Assembly: GCA_017458125.1 (NCBI GenBank)
Contig: JAFTGB010000041.1
Span: 98,469-162,468 of the forward strand
DNA from: Prevotella sp.
Lineage (GTDB): Bacteria; Bacteroidota; Bacteroidia; Bacteroidales; Bacteroidaceae
DNA: 64,000 nt
Direction: 5' to 3'
Of the stretch, positions 32,892 through 41,480 are shown piece after piece. Under the pieces are notes generated by a model, which had not been told where the DNA came from, searched no databases, and saw nothing but the letters and a program-made list of their open reading frames with translations. The position numbers and the translations under genes are program-made. Each line of letters begins with the position of its first letter. Position 1 is the stretch's first letter.

Positions 32892-35480
32892 TTACTTGAT
32901 GATGATTTTTTTGCCGTTATGGATGTAGATGCCCTTTGCCATTTGACCATTTGCCGGTTTCACTATCTTACGTCCGCTGAGGTCGTAGTAATCGTCAGAT
33001 GGTAAAAGGTCTAATTGTTTGATGGTGTTGATGCCCGTAGTGCCGCTGAATAGCGTGATGACGGCTGTGGCCTGCTGACCGCCGAACTGGATGACCATGG
33101 TGCCTTTGGCCGGGGTGCCCAGCGTGTAGGTGTGGGTGGCGGTGATGCCCTCGGTGCGCAGCGGGAAGGTGCCGTAGTTGGCGTCGAAGTCGTTGTTGCC
33201 CAACTTCGAGACGTAGGCCAGGTCGCCGCTGTCGACGTTGGTATAGCCCTTCACCTCGACGCTGACGATGTTGGCGTCGTCGGGTAGGGTGACGGTGTAG
33301 GCCGTGTTGCGCGAGAACTTGATGCCGGTGAAGTCGCTGTTCACCTTACCCTCGGCGTAGTCCTTGCCCACGCTGATGCTGACGTCGGTGAAGTTCCAGC
33401 CCTCGGTGTGGGTCTGAGGCGAGATGACGTACTCGGCTGTCGTGCCGCCGCCCTGTTCGGGGTCGCCGGGGGTGGGGGGTGTCACGCCGCCGCCGTCCTT
33501 CACGCCGTAGAGTGTCATACATACGCGGTTGCGTTTGCTGCCGGTCACCTTGAAGGTCAGCGTGCCCTTGGCTGCCGTGGCCAGCGTGATGTTGTAGGTC
33601 TTGGCCCCGTTGCTGCGGTTAGGGAAGTTGTAGTTCATGCCGGTGACGTCGACACCGTTGAGCATGGCCAGCTTCGACGTGCCCGAGGCCGTGTTGCAGA
33701 AGCCGGTGACGGCCACGGAGGCGATGGTGATGCCCTCGGGGATGTGGATGGTGTAGGTGACGTCGCCCTCCACGTTGATGCCGCTGACGTCGTAGTCCTC
33801 GCCGCCCGAGTAGATGCCGCCGCCCGTGATGCTCACACCGTCGGCAAACAGCCAGTTGCCGCTGGTGCTGCTCTCAGTCAGGCAGGTGTTGTTGGCTATG
33901 GTGTAGGTCACGGGGATGGACTCGCCGGGCAGTGTCTCGCCCGTCATCACGCCGCCCTCGTTCTGGGCGTTGGTGATGTCCTCAACCAATGAGTTCAGGT
34001 ACACCTCGACATTGGTGTAGCCGCTGCCCTCAGCATACTTGGCACCGTCGCTGATATCGTTCTTGTTCAGACCGTGGGCGTCCTCCCATGCGTCGGGCAT
34101 GCCGTCTTGGTCGGTGTCGGTGGGTGCTGCCGTGCTGTTCAGCGTGGGCCATGCGCTCCAGTCGCTGCCGGCACCGGCGGGCTTCAGGTCCTCCTGCGAG
34201 TTGATGATGCCACCGGCCAGCTTGCTGCCGGTCTTGTTGCCGTTGTTGTCGTAGGCGTCGGCATAGACACGGGCCGTGCCATTGGCGGCGTCGTTCACCA
34301 TCTCGGTGTCGTACGAGTCGCGGTGCAGGCTGGCACCGGCATACTTCAGCACCTTCTCGTAAGCCTTCTCGGCCGAGTGGGTGGTGACGGCGACGTAGGG
34401 GATAGGCTCGTCAATCCGGATGGTGTCCTTGGTCTTGGCGGTATAGGTGCCGTCGTTGTCGGAACTGCTGATTTGCTCGTAGATACCCATGTTCCACTGG
34501 TTTTCGTCCAGTATCAGCTCGGGGTACTTCGTGTTGTAGTTGCCCGTCACGTAGTATTTGCCCCAGATGTGCCACGCCGGCTTGTAGGCCGGGCTGTTGG
34601 TCACGTATTCCGTGGTGCGTATGCCGGGGGCGGCAATGCGGTACTCGTAGTTCTTCGTCTTTGTGGCCGGACCGGGCTTGTAGTAGTTGTTGACGATGTT
34701 CACCTTCATGGCCTCGCCGCCGTAGCAGCCGTTGCCTCCGAAGTTATACATCACGTTGTTGCGCATGTCCATGCGCTCGTCTAACTGCGTGGTGGGACGC
34801 GGGCCGAGGCGCGGTGTGCGGCTGCCGTGGTGCGCCAGCAGGTTGTGGTGGTACGACGCACCGCTGCCGCCCCAGTTGCCGCCGTAGCCGTGGTTGCCCT
34901 TGGTGTGTCCTGAGTAGGTCATGCTCTGGGTGGCCATGCACCACTGTACGGTGATGTCGGAGCATCCGCTCATCGACAGGCACTCGTCGGCGCTCCAGCT
35001 CACCGAGCAGTGGTCGATGATGATGTTGCTGCAGTCCAGCGACCCGAAACCGTCCCATCCGTCGGCACCGTTCTTGGTGATGTTCTTGTTGCCTAAGCGG
35101 AAGCGCATGTAGCGCACGATGACGTTGTTGCCCTTGATGTCGCAGGGATAGTCGGCAATGCAGATGCCGTCGCCGGGAGCCGACTGTCCGGCAATGGTGG
35201 TGTTGCTGGTGATGTGCAGCTCGCTCTTCAGGTGGATGGTGCCGCTGACGTCGAAGACGATGATCTTCTTGGCCGTGCCGTTCAGGGCGGCGCGCAGCGA
35301 ACCGGTGCCGCTGTCCTCCAGGTTGGTGACGTGTCTGACTACGCCACCACGTCCGCCGGTGGCATAGCGCCCGAAGCCTTCTGCCCCGGGGAATGCGAAA
35401 TACTTATCCTGAGCCATGACGGCGGTGCTGGCAGTCAGCAACAGGCCCATGACCATAAGGATTTTTTGGATTAGTCTCAT
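32892..35480 (-). CDS. PL1 pectate lyase with C-terminal modules
   Basis: The product is 862 residues from the ATG at 35480, with a signal peptide ending AVMA-QDK. The PL1 beta-helix occupies residues about 20-430 (FAFPGAEGFGRYATGGRGG, IIDHCSVSWSADECLS, GNHGYGGNWGGSGASYHHNL, HHGSRTPRLGPRP), including the basic and Asp residues of the family's Ca and substrate sites. A DTDQDGMPDAWEDAHGLN calcium-binding repeat follows. Two beta-sandwich modules with related sequences (about 540-690 and 700-820) come next. The last residues, GIYIHNGKKIIIK, are a motif shared by several secreted proteins here. It cleaves polygalacturonate by elimination. It follows a second PL1 gene by 14 bp. Confidence 0.9.
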   Translation of the reverse strand: MRLIQKILMVMGLLLTASTAVMAQDKYFAFPGAEGFGRYATGGRGGVVRHVTNLEDSGTGSLRAALNGTAKKIIVFDVSGTIHLKSELHITSNTTIAGQSAPGDGICIADYPCDIKGNNVIVRYMRFRLGNKNITKNGADGWDGFGSLDCSNIIIDHCSVSWSADECLSMSGCSDITVQWCMATQSMTYSGHTKGNHGYGGNWGGSGASYHHNLLAHHGSRTPRLGPRPTTQLDERMDMRNNVMYNFGGNGCYGGEAMKVNIVNNYYKPGPATKTKNYEYRIAAPGIRTTEYVTNSPAYKPAWHIWGKYYVTGNYNTKYPELILDENQWNMGIYEQISSSDNDGTYTAKTKDTIRIDEPIPYVAVTTHSAEKAYEKVLKYAGASLHRDSYDTEMVNDAANGTARVYADAYDNNGNKTGSKLAGGIINSQEDLKPAGAGSDWSAWPTLNSTAAPTDTDQDGMPDAWEDAHGLNKNDISDGAKYAEGSGYTNVEVYLNSLVEDITNAQNEGGVMTGETLPGESIPVTYTIANNTCLTESSTSGNWLFADGVSITGGGIYSGGEDYDVSGINVEGDVTYTIHIPEGITIASVAVTGFCNTASGTSKLAMLNGVDVTGMNYNFPNRSNGAKTYNITLATAAKGTLTFKVTGSKRNRVCMTLYGVKDGGGVTPPTPGDPEQGGGTTAEYVISPQTHTEGWNFTDVSISVGKDYAEGKVNSDFTGIKFSRNTAYTVTLPDDANIVSVEVKGYTNVDSGDLAYVSKLGNNDFDANYGTFPLRTEGITATHTYTLGTPAKGTMVIQFGGQQATAVITLFSGTTGINTIKQLDLLPSDDYYDLSGRKIVKPANGQMAKGIYIHNGKKIIIK

Positions 35481-35494
35481 GTCTATCAATAGTT

Positions 35495-36940
35495 TTAAAG
35501 TTTGATGATGCTGTTCAGGTATTGTTCCAAGCGCGTGTAGCCGTCCGTGCCCACGGCGTTGCCGTCGGCGGCATCGCGCGGGTTCAGACCGTGGCGCTGC
35601 TCCCATTGGTCGGGCATGCCGTCGCCGTCAGTGTCCTTGGGGGCGGGCTTGCTGCGCAGCACGGGCCACGGACTGCTGCCGTTGCCTAAGCGCACGTCGT
35701 CCTGTGTGTTGATGATGCCGGGGGCGCAACCCTCGCCGGTGAACGTCGCCGTGCCCTGACGCACGTCACGCACTATCAGCGCGTCCAAGGCGTCGCGGTG
35801 CAGGCTGGCTCCGGCCTGCTGCAGCACCAGATGGTAGGCCTCGTCGGCACTGTGCGTGGTGACGGCTTCGCAGACCATGGGTTCGCGCAGCCGCATGGTG
35901 TCGCGCGTGGTGGCTGTATAGGTGCCGTCGTTCAGCGCAGGGTCTATCTGGTTGTAGACACCGTAGTCCCAGTTGTGGCGCGTCACCTCCGGGTAGCGGC
36001 TGTTGACGTTGCCGCTGACGTAGTATTTTCCCCAGACGTGCCACATCTTGTCCCACACATTGGGGTGGTGACTGTCGTGGTGAGTGTACTGCGACGTGCG
36101 GATGTTGGGGGCCGCAATGCGCATGCCCCGTACGTCGGTGGGCGTGCCGGGACCGGGCTTGTAGTAGTTGTTGACAATGTTCACCGTCATGGCCTCGCCG
36201 CCGTAGCAGCCGTTGGCCGTCCAGTTGTAGATGACGTTGCAGCGCAGGTCCATGCGCTCGTCCTCCTGCGTGAATGGGCTGGGGCCGAGGCGTGGCGTGC
36301 GCGACGTGTGGTGGGCCAGCAGGTTGTGGTGGTACGACGCTCCGCTGCCGCCCCAGTTGCCGCCGTAGCCGTGGCTGCCTTTCTGGTGACCGGCGTTGTT
36401 CAGACTTTGGCTGATGATGCACCACTGCACGGTGAAGTCGCGGTTGCCGTAGACTGACAGGCACTCGTCGATGCTCCACGACACGGAGCAGTGGTCGATG
36501 ATGATGTCGTGGCAGCGGCTGCCGCCCAGACCGTCGCCCTCGTGATGAGCCACCTGGCGGTTGCCTAAGCGGAAGCGCAGGTAGCGGATGATGTTGTTGG
36601 AGCTGACCATGACGGGGTAGTCGGCAATGCAGATGCCGTCGCCCGGCGCCGTCTGACCTGCTACTGTGGTATGCTCGGTGAAGCGTAGCGGCGACTTCAG
36701 GAAGATGGTGCCTGAGACGTCGAAGACAATGGTCTTAGCTCCCTCGTGGGCGTTGGCCCACCGCAGCGTGCCGGGCTGGTCGCCGTCATCTAACGTCGTG
36801 ACGTGGAACACCTGTCCGCCGCGTCCTCCCGTAGCGTAGCGGCCGAAGCCCTCGGCTCCGGGGAAGGCAATAGGCTTGTTAGCGCCGTTGGTGCTGATGG
36901 TGATGCAGGCCAATAGTAGAGATAATATTGTTCGTGTCAT
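35495..36940 (-). CDS. PL1 pectate lyase
   Basis: The product is 481 residues with a short signal peptide (RTILSLLLACITISTNGA). It is a single-domain PL1 with the same landmarks as its neighbour: AFPGAEGFGRYATGGRGGQV, IIDHCSVSWSIDECLS, HGYGGNWGGSGASYHHNL and HHTSRTPRLGP. It ends with DTDGDGMPDQWEQRHGLN and a short helix. It lacks the extra modules and the C-terminal sorting-like motif of the next gene, so the pair looks like a duplication followed by gain or loss of modules. The start overlaps the four-helix-bundle gene's stop by 4 bp. Confidence 0.92.
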   Translation of the reverse strand: MTRTILSLLLACITISTNGANKPIAFPGAEGFGRYATGGRGGQVFHVTTLDDGDQPGTLRWANAHEGAKTIVFDVSGTIFLKSPLRFTEHTTVAGQTAPGDGICIADYPVMVSSNNIIRYLRFRLGNRQVAHHEGDGLGGSRCHDIIIDHCSVSWSIDECLSVYGNRDFTVQWCIISQSLNNAGHQKGSHGYGGNWGGSGASYHHNLLAHHTSRTPRLGPSPFTQEDERMDLRCNVIYNWTANGCYGGEAMTVNIVNNYYKPGPGTPTDVRGMRIAAPNIRTSQYTHHDSHHPNVWDKMWHVWGKYYVSGNVNSRYPEVTRHNWDYGVYNQIDPALNDGTYTATTRDTMRLREPMVCEAVTTHSADEAYHLVLQQAGASLHRDALDALIVRDVRQGTATFTGEGCAPGIINTQDDVRLGNGSSPWPVLRSKPAPKDTDGDGMPDQWEQRHGLNPRDAADGNAVGTDGYTRLEQYLNSIIKL

Positions 36941-37341
36941 TCTTTTCTGGGTGTTGAGGGTGTTGTGGGTGTTGTCGGTGTTGTGGGCGTTGTGGGTGTT
37001 GTGGGCGTTGTGGGCCTTTGCCCACTGTGCCCACCAAACCCACTATGCCCACCAAACCCCAGATAGCCATTTCGTCGCTGCCATTCCTTGCGCGCCTGGT
37101 ACATCTGCACCTTGATGCCGCCCTTCTCGATGAAGTCTTTCTTCAGCCACTCAATAAGCCCGACTATCAGGGCATCGCACTGGTGTATAAGGGTAATGGC
37201 GATGTTAGCGATGGTCTCGTCACTGCGCTCCTGTATCTTCTTACGATAGACAGCGGAGTCTATGTGCTCACGGCAGAAACGGGCAGTCAGCGTTCGGTAG
37301 CAGCGGTCTTGCGGGAGGAAAGAGTCATCGGCTTTTGGCAT
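36937..37341 (-). CDS. Four-helix-bundle suffix-type small protein with repeat-coded tail
   Basis: The product is 134 residues from ATG 37341. A start 57 bp upstream lies before the promoter and is rejected. The core resembles the four-helix-bundle suffix domain: TIANIAITLIHQCDALIVGL, then a WLKKDFIEKGGIKVQMYQAR segment. From about residue 90 the tail becomes repetitive: GFGGHSG twice, then seven PTT or PST units, coded by tandem 21-bp and 9-bp DNA repeats. The first four-helix part found in longer members is not obvious. The stop overlaps the PL1 start (ATGA), so translation may be coupled. Function unknown. Some four-helix-bundle relatives are coded in rRNA intervening sequences or near dispersed repeats. 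Confidence 0.68.
   Translation of the reverse strand: MPKADDSFLPQDRCYRTLTARFCREHIDSAVYRKKIQERSDETIANIAITLIHQCDALIVGLIEWLKKDFIEKGGIKVQMYQARKEWQRRNGYLGFGGHSGFGGHSGQRPTTPTTPTTPTTPTTPTTPSTPRKE
36950..37058. repeat. Tandem repeat array: 9-bp and 21-bp units
   Basis: Seven consecutive 9-bp units of GTGTTGTGG form occur at about 36950-37012 (plus-strand reading), followed by two near-copies of a 21-bp unit containing CCCACCAAACCCACT. The 9-mer ACCCACAAC, read on the other strand, also builds the arms of the hairpins at 4266 and 57544. Confidence 0.85.
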
Positions 37342-37367
37342 GTTGGCAGTAGTGAGTTTATTGCTTG

Positions 37368-37399
37368 CAAAGTTACTAAGATAATTTGAAACATCCAAA
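37368..37399 (-). promoter_or_regulatory. Promoter of the four-helix-bundle/PL1/PL1/GH3 run
   Basis: On the minus strand TAACTTTG (37368-37375) and TTTG (37396-37399) are spaced exactly 20 bp apart. No full CGTAAACGTTTACG palindrome accompanies it; only AAACGTTT overlaps the -33 box. Confidence 0.7.
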
Positions 37400-37405
37400 C
37401 GTTTT

Positions 37406-37443
37406 TCATAAAAAGAAAAGAGCGAAACCTGTCGGTTCCGCTC
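37406..37443 (-). terminator. Terminator of the secreted hypothetical gene
   Basis: The minus-strand stem GAGCGGAACC with GGTTTCGCTC and a 4-nt loop is followed by TTTTCTTTTT. Confidence 0.8.
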
Positions 37444-37469
37444 CTTGTCAGTATGATGTCAGTAGCTGT

Positions 37470-38288
37470 TTACTTCTGAATCATCTTCTTGCCGTTCTTG
37501 ATGACAACACCCTTGAAGCTGTTGTCAACCTTCTGACCAGCCAGGTTGTAGATGACAGCATTCTCAGCGTCAGCAGCCTTCACGGTCTCGATAGCGGTCT
37601 CACCACTGGCGGCAGCGTCAATCTCAGCCTTGATGGCAGCGGTAGTAGCGGGGTCGATGGTAGCAGCGGTCTCGTTGAAGATGAAACCGTAGAGACCCAG
37701 TTTGGAACCAGTGCAGAAGACGTAGTAAGTCTTTTCCTTTTCTACGTTGAAGGTGACGTAGCCGTAAACCTTCTCAGCAGCGCTGGCGAACGTTGATGCA
37801 TCCTGTTCAAAAACACGCAGTGCAACAGTGGTACCCTCCTTGTCCTTAATGTCGAAGTCGGAAATGGCAGTACCATCCTCTTTCACAACATAGAAAGACT
37901 TGTTGCCGTTAAGCATGATACCAATCTTCAGTGAACCATCCTTGGTGGGCTTGAAGGTGTAGTAGCAACCACTCTTGGGCAGGTTCTTGCCTGTAATAGA
38001 GTAACCGCCACCAGCACTGGAAGTTCCATTCAGCTCACCGTCCTTGGGGTTGTTGCCACCAGAGATGTATGCAGTGAACTCGGAGAGGCTGCCCTCTGCC
38101 TTTGCAGCAGCCCACTTACCGTCGGCACCGAAAGTAATGGCAACAGAGGTGGCGTTCTTACGGCTGTTGGCCTCTAACGTCTGACCGTCAGAGACTTCTT
38201 GACCTTCCTCAATGGCGAATTTCTCGTCCTGAGCGTTAACACTGATAGCCATGGCGGCTAACATTACTAAAGTAAAAATCTTTTTCAT
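37470..38288 (-). CDS. Secreted protein of unknown function with sorting-like C-terminus
   Basis: The product is 272 residues with a signal peptide (KKIFTLVMLAAMAISVNA) cut before QDEK. The mature part is beta-rich and Gly/Lys/Thr-rich (SVAITFGADGKW, GCYYTFKPTKDGSLKIGIML). It resembles the beta-sandwich modules attached to pectate lyases in Prevotella. An alanine-rich stretch with DPATTAAIKAEIDAA leads to the end VIYNLAGQKVDNSFKG and IKNGKKMIQK, the C-terminal motif seen in other secreted proteins here. It may bind pectin or related glycans. It has its own promoter with a CGTAAAGGTTTACG operator, linking it to the pectin regulon. Confidence 0.6.
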   Translation of the reverse strand: MKKIFTLVMLAAMAISVNAQDEKFAIEEGQEVSDGQTLEANSRKNATSVAITFGADGKWAAAKAEGSLSEFTAYISGGNNPKDGELNGTSSAGGGYSITGKNLPKSGCYYTFKPTKDGSLKIGIMLNGNKSFYVVKEDGTAISDFDIKDKEGTTVALRVFEQDASTFASAAEKVYGYVTFNVEKEKTYYVFCTGSKLGLYGFIFNETAATIDPATTAAIKAEIDAAASGETAIETVKAADAENAVIYNLAGQKVDNSFKGVVIKNGKKMIQK

Positions 38289-38338
38289 ACGCTTTTTTGT
38301 TTGTTAATTGTTAGTAAATAAAAAGAACTTATTTGGTG

Positions 38339-38416
38339 CAAAGTTAGACAATTTCCGTGAAACAGCCAAACTTTTAACTAAAATATACGTAAAAAGTCGG
38401 AGCGTAAAGGTTTACG
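38339..38416 (-). promoter_or_regulatory. Promoter and LacI-type operator of the secreted hypothetical gene
   Basis: On the minus strand -7 TAACTTTG (38339-38346) and -33 TTTG (38367-38370) are spaced 20 bp apart. The palindrome CGTAAAGGTTTACG (38403-38416) is centred 63.5 bp upstream of the -7 box. Confidence 0.75.
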
Positions 38417-38442
38417 TGGCGGGTAGGGGAGTGGTAACGAGG

Positions 38443-38477
38443 AAAAAAAAGGGCGGACACTTGGTGGGTGTCCGTCC
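38443..38477 (-). terminator. Terminator of the SusC1 operon
   Basis: A 10-bp stem (38451-38460 with 38468-38477, one G-U pair) is followed on the minus strand by eight T (38443-38450). It starts 21 bp after the lipoprotein stop. Confidence 0.85.
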
Positions 38478-38498
38478 TTGGTTATAGAAGATGTGGGG

Positions 38499-39014
38499 TT
38501 ACTCGCTGACGGTAGCCAGCATCTGAGCGGCGTTCCATGTGTAGGTGTTCAGGGCGTTACGGAACTCCACGTCGTCACCTACATGCACAGTGTCGCTGTA
38601 GAGCACCATGGACACGGAGAAGTCCTTGACACCATTGCCGGCCTCGGAGGTCAGCTTAATGATTTCGCGGATGTCGCCGTCGGAACTGCTGTTTTCCGAC
38701 TCAACCACCTTCTGGAAGTTGCTCTGGACGTACGACAGGGTGTTGTAGATGGCCTGGTCGTAGATTTTGATGTCCTTGTTCTGGTAGACCACGGTACCAA
38801 CAATCTGCGGGAACAGAGCCTGGGCTTCAGCGCTGAGGCTGCCGGCGTTGCTGAGCTCAAAGTTAATCCAGTAGTCCTTCTCACCCTTGGCGTTGGGCTT
38901 GCTGTGGTCAGCAAAGGGGTCGCCGGTGATGTCGTTGTCCCTGTTGCAGCTGACGGTAGTGGCAGCCATGGCTACCACGGCCAGAAGCACGGTTACATAT
39001 TTGTTAATCTTCAT
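38499..39014 (-). CDS. Small lipoprotein of unknown function
   Basis: The product is 171 residues with a lipobox at AATTVS-C near residue 23 followed by NRDND, so it is an exported, probably surface-exposed lipoprotein. The rest is mixed (YWINFELSNAGSLSAEAQAL, SYVQSNFQKVVES, FSVSMVLYSDTV) and no family is recognised. It is the last gene of the SusC1-SusD1-surface lipoprotein operon and stops just before a terminator. By position it may be an accessory glycan-binding protein. The ATG at 39014 is preferred over one 24 bp upstream that lies in an AT-rich repeat. Confidence 0.6.
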   Translation of the reverse strand: MKINKYVTVLLAVVAMAATTVSCNRDNDITGDPFADHSKPNAKGEKDYWINFELSNAGSLSAEAQALFPQIVGTVVYQNKDIKIYDQAIYNTLSYVQSNFQKVVESENSSSDGDIREIIKLTSEAGNGVKDFSVSMVLYSDTVHVGDDVEFRNALNTYTWNAAQMLATVSE

Positions 39015-39053
39015 AATCATTAAATTTTCAATATTCAATATTCAATTTACAAT

Positions 39054-41450
39054 TTACTTACCGTTGATGAGGCGCTGGGCACCGGCACCGCTCTTGTAGA
39101 TAGCCGAGTTCTTCACCTTGTCGGTCTGCTGATAGTACAGGCCGTCGATACCGTTGTCGGTATGGAAGTCAAGATGCGTGTAGGCATCGGTCTTCATGAA
39201 ATACTTGGGGTTCGGGCTGACCATCAGGTCGGTAGCGCGCAGGCTCTCGTCCAAGTGTACCTTCAGCTCGGACTCGCCAGCGGGATAGTAGGTGCTGGTG
39301 ACACCCTCTTCCTTCCATGCCGAGAACCACTTCTTAGGAGCGTTGCTCGTAGCGTCGAAGGCGTTCGATGCGAAAGGCTGTCCGTTGGTCAGGTACTCCT
39401 CGTCGTTGGTAGTCCAGTTGTTGTAGATGTTGAACGTGACGTGCATGCTGCCGTCGCCGCCCTGGATTTCGCGCGTGTCCCAACCGGCACCGTTCATGGC
39501 ACGGTTGACGTCGGCGGCATCCTTGGTCAGGATGATGACGTTGTCGTGGAACTCCAACAGCGAGCCGCCGGGATTGTAGCGCGTGTTGATGATGCTGACA
39601 CCAGCGGCGATGGTCGAGAAGTTGACGATGGTGTTGTGGTGTACGTTGATGTGCCAGCGTACGGAGGGATCCCATGTCAGGTTGCGATTGTTGTCGGTGA
39701 TGATGGAGCGCTTCGGGTTGTTGTAGAACACGCAGCCGGCCACCTCGACATCCTGCAGGATGTTCGACTTCGTCTTGCCGTTATGGTCGCCGAAGATGTA
39801 GGCGTAGTCACCGGCATTGTTCGAGTAGTATCCGCAGTTGTAGAAGTCGCAGTCCATCAGACGGATGTGCTGGATGTAGAAGTCGTTGGAGCCCTGGATA
39901 CGGAAGAATCCGCGGATGAGGCCCTGGAACGAGCAACGGTGCCACTCTAACGTGGTGACGTTGATACCCATACCGTTGGAATACATGTTCATGAAGTAGT
40001 TACCCGAGGCGGAGCCGAGGCCCTCCTGAGCGTGACCGTAGTTGTAAGCCAGCGGGCAGTCGACGTCGAGATCCATGAAGCGGATGGAGTCGATGTCGAG
40101 GGTGATGGCACCGTTCTCACCGCTCACCGGGGTACGTCCCAGCATGAAGTTCGAGGTGTTGGGGGTGTTACCCGTCATGGTCAGACCGCTCATGTAGAGT
40201 TTGGCGCGGCCCTTGCCGGCAGCGATGTCAGCAGGGTTGGTCATCAGGGTGAAGCCCTTGTAAATCTGTACGTTGCCCGTGCAGTGGTAGGCCTTTCCGC
40301 CCTCTAAGTAGAACACCTGGTTCTCAGCGGTGGTGTTGTCGGCGCAGTAGCCGTCCAGTACCCAGTCGAGCTTGCAGGAGTTGTACTTCGAGATGTCGTA
40401 CACGACCTCGGAGCTGGTACCCTTGTTCAGCGTGTCGGTAGTCCATGCCTTGTGTTCGATGATGACGGGAGCGGCGGGCGTACCCTTGGTGCGCTTCATC
40501 GTGGTGTTGTAGCAGGCGTCAACGGGAACCTTGATGTCCTTGTCCCACACGTCGATGTTGTAGCAGGAGTTCTCAGACAGTCCGTCGATGTCCAGTTCGC
40601 AGATGCCGTTCTCGTCCCAAGCGCTCTCGGGGATGTCGTAGTGCACGTACTTCTGGTTCAGTGAGGCGTTGGGTGTAGAGGCGTTGGCCGTGATGGTCAG
40701 GTAGTCTACCTTCAGGATGTTCTCGTCGGCGTCCAACGTGTTGAAGTGCTCGCGGAACTCAGCCTTCTCGTCGTCCTTGTAGCTGGAGATGTTGCGCTTC
40801 AGGGTCAGGTGCATGCTGGTCTTGGTGATGTCGGACACCTGGATGACGTAGGGCACGTTGTAGCGGGGATCGGTCTCGATGCCGAAATACTCGGCCCACT
40901 CGCGGCCCTCGCCGTAGCCGTACCACAGCGAGTTCTTGGGGTCGTTCTTCCACGAGGCGTCGCCGCTGCCCAAGATGTCATAGACACCGGACTGGCCGTT
41001 GAACAGCGAGTAGCCGCTGGCGTCGAACGAGTTCAGGGCGCGGATGGCGAAACGGTAGGGCGTCTGGTAGTTCATGTTCTCGATGATGAGGTCGAACTTG
41101 GCGGGGTCGCTGATGACGACGTGGCCGTTCAGCTCCTTGCCGTCGACACCGTTCTCGGCGTCAATCCATGCCTGCTCGCCGTTGGCTACGGCAGCCTGAG
41201 TAGACCACTTCAGCTCATAGGCCTTGGCGTCCTTGACCAGGTACCAGTAGAGGTGGACGTTGTTACGGTCGAAGCTGACCGAGTTGTAGGCGTCGGTAGA
41301 GCCCTTGCCCGTATTGTTGTCCGTACGGAACATGGGTCGGAACAAACGGTCGGCATCGGCTGCTGAGCCGCCCTTGTTGTCGTCGTCCTTACAGGAGTAG
41401 AACGACACGGTGGCCAGCAGTGCTAACGAAAATAATAATATCTTTTTCAT
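39054..41450 (-). CDS. Surface lipoprotein with DUF4957/DUF5123-type pectate-lyase-like fold
   Basis: The product is 798 residues with a lipobox at TVSFYS-C near residue 20. Two Fn3-like modules (VHLYWYLVKDAKAYELKWS and a following one) occupy about 60-340. From about 380 on comes a beta-helix-like part with repeated strands (FYIQHIRLMDCDFYN, VEVAGCVFYNNPKRSI, INVHHNTIVNFS), matching DUF4957 followed by DUF5123. Such proteins occur in pectin loci. They may be catalytically inactive binding proteins or lyases of a distant type; no clear lyase residues could be assigned. It lies directly after SusD1, the usual place of a surface glycan-binding protein. The stop is in a simple repeat tract (39015-39058). 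Confidence 0.75.
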   Translation of the reverse strand: MKKILLFSLALLATVSFYSCKDDDNKGGSAADADRLFRPMFRTDNNTGKGSTDAYNSVSFDRNNVHLYWYLVKDAKAYELKWSTQAAVANGEQAWIDAENGVDGKELNGHVVISDPAKFDLIIENMNYQTPYRFAIRALNSFDASGYSLFNGQSGVYDILGSGDASWKNDPKNSLWYGYGEGREWAEYFGIETDPRYNVPYVIQVSDITKTSMHLTLKRNISSYKDDEKAEFREHFNTLDADENILKVDYLTITANASTPNASLNQKYVHYDIPESAWDENGICELDIDGLSENSCYNIDVWDKDIKVPVDACYNTTMKRTKGTPAAPVIIEHKAWTTDTLNKGTSSEVVYDISKYNSCKLDWVLDGYCADNTTAENQVFYLEGGKAYHCTGNVQIYKGFTLMTNPADIAAGKGRAKLYMSGLTMTGNTPNTSNFMLGRTPVSGENGAITLDIDSIRFMDLDVDCPLAYNYGHAQEGLGSASGNYFMNMYSNGMGINVTTLEWHRCSFQGLIRGFFRIQGSNDFYIQHIRLMDCDFYNCGYYSNNAGDYAYIFGDHNGKTKSNILQDVEVAGCVFYNNPKRSIITDNNRNLTWDPSVRWHINVHHNTIVNFSTIAAGVSIINTRYNPGGSLLEFHDNVIILTKDAADVNRAMNGAGWDTREIQGGDGSMHVTFNIYNNWTTNDEEYLTNGQPFASNAFDATSNAPKKWFSAWKEEGVTSTYYPAGESELKVHLDESLRATDLMVSPNPKYFMKTDAYTHLDFHTDNGIDGLYYQQTDKVKNSAIYKSGAGAQRLINGK

Positions 41451-41480
41451 TGCTGTAATGTCTTATTTGTTTAGGTTATA

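Noticed and set aside
36950-37058. Tandem array as a CRISPR
   Set aside because: The units are 9 and 21 bp, directly adjacent with no spacers, and lie inside a coding frame. No cas genes are present.
37342-37398. Longer N-terminus for the four-helix-bundle protein (ATG at 37398)
   Set aside because: That start lies upstream of the -7 box at 37368-37375, so it would not be in the main transcript.
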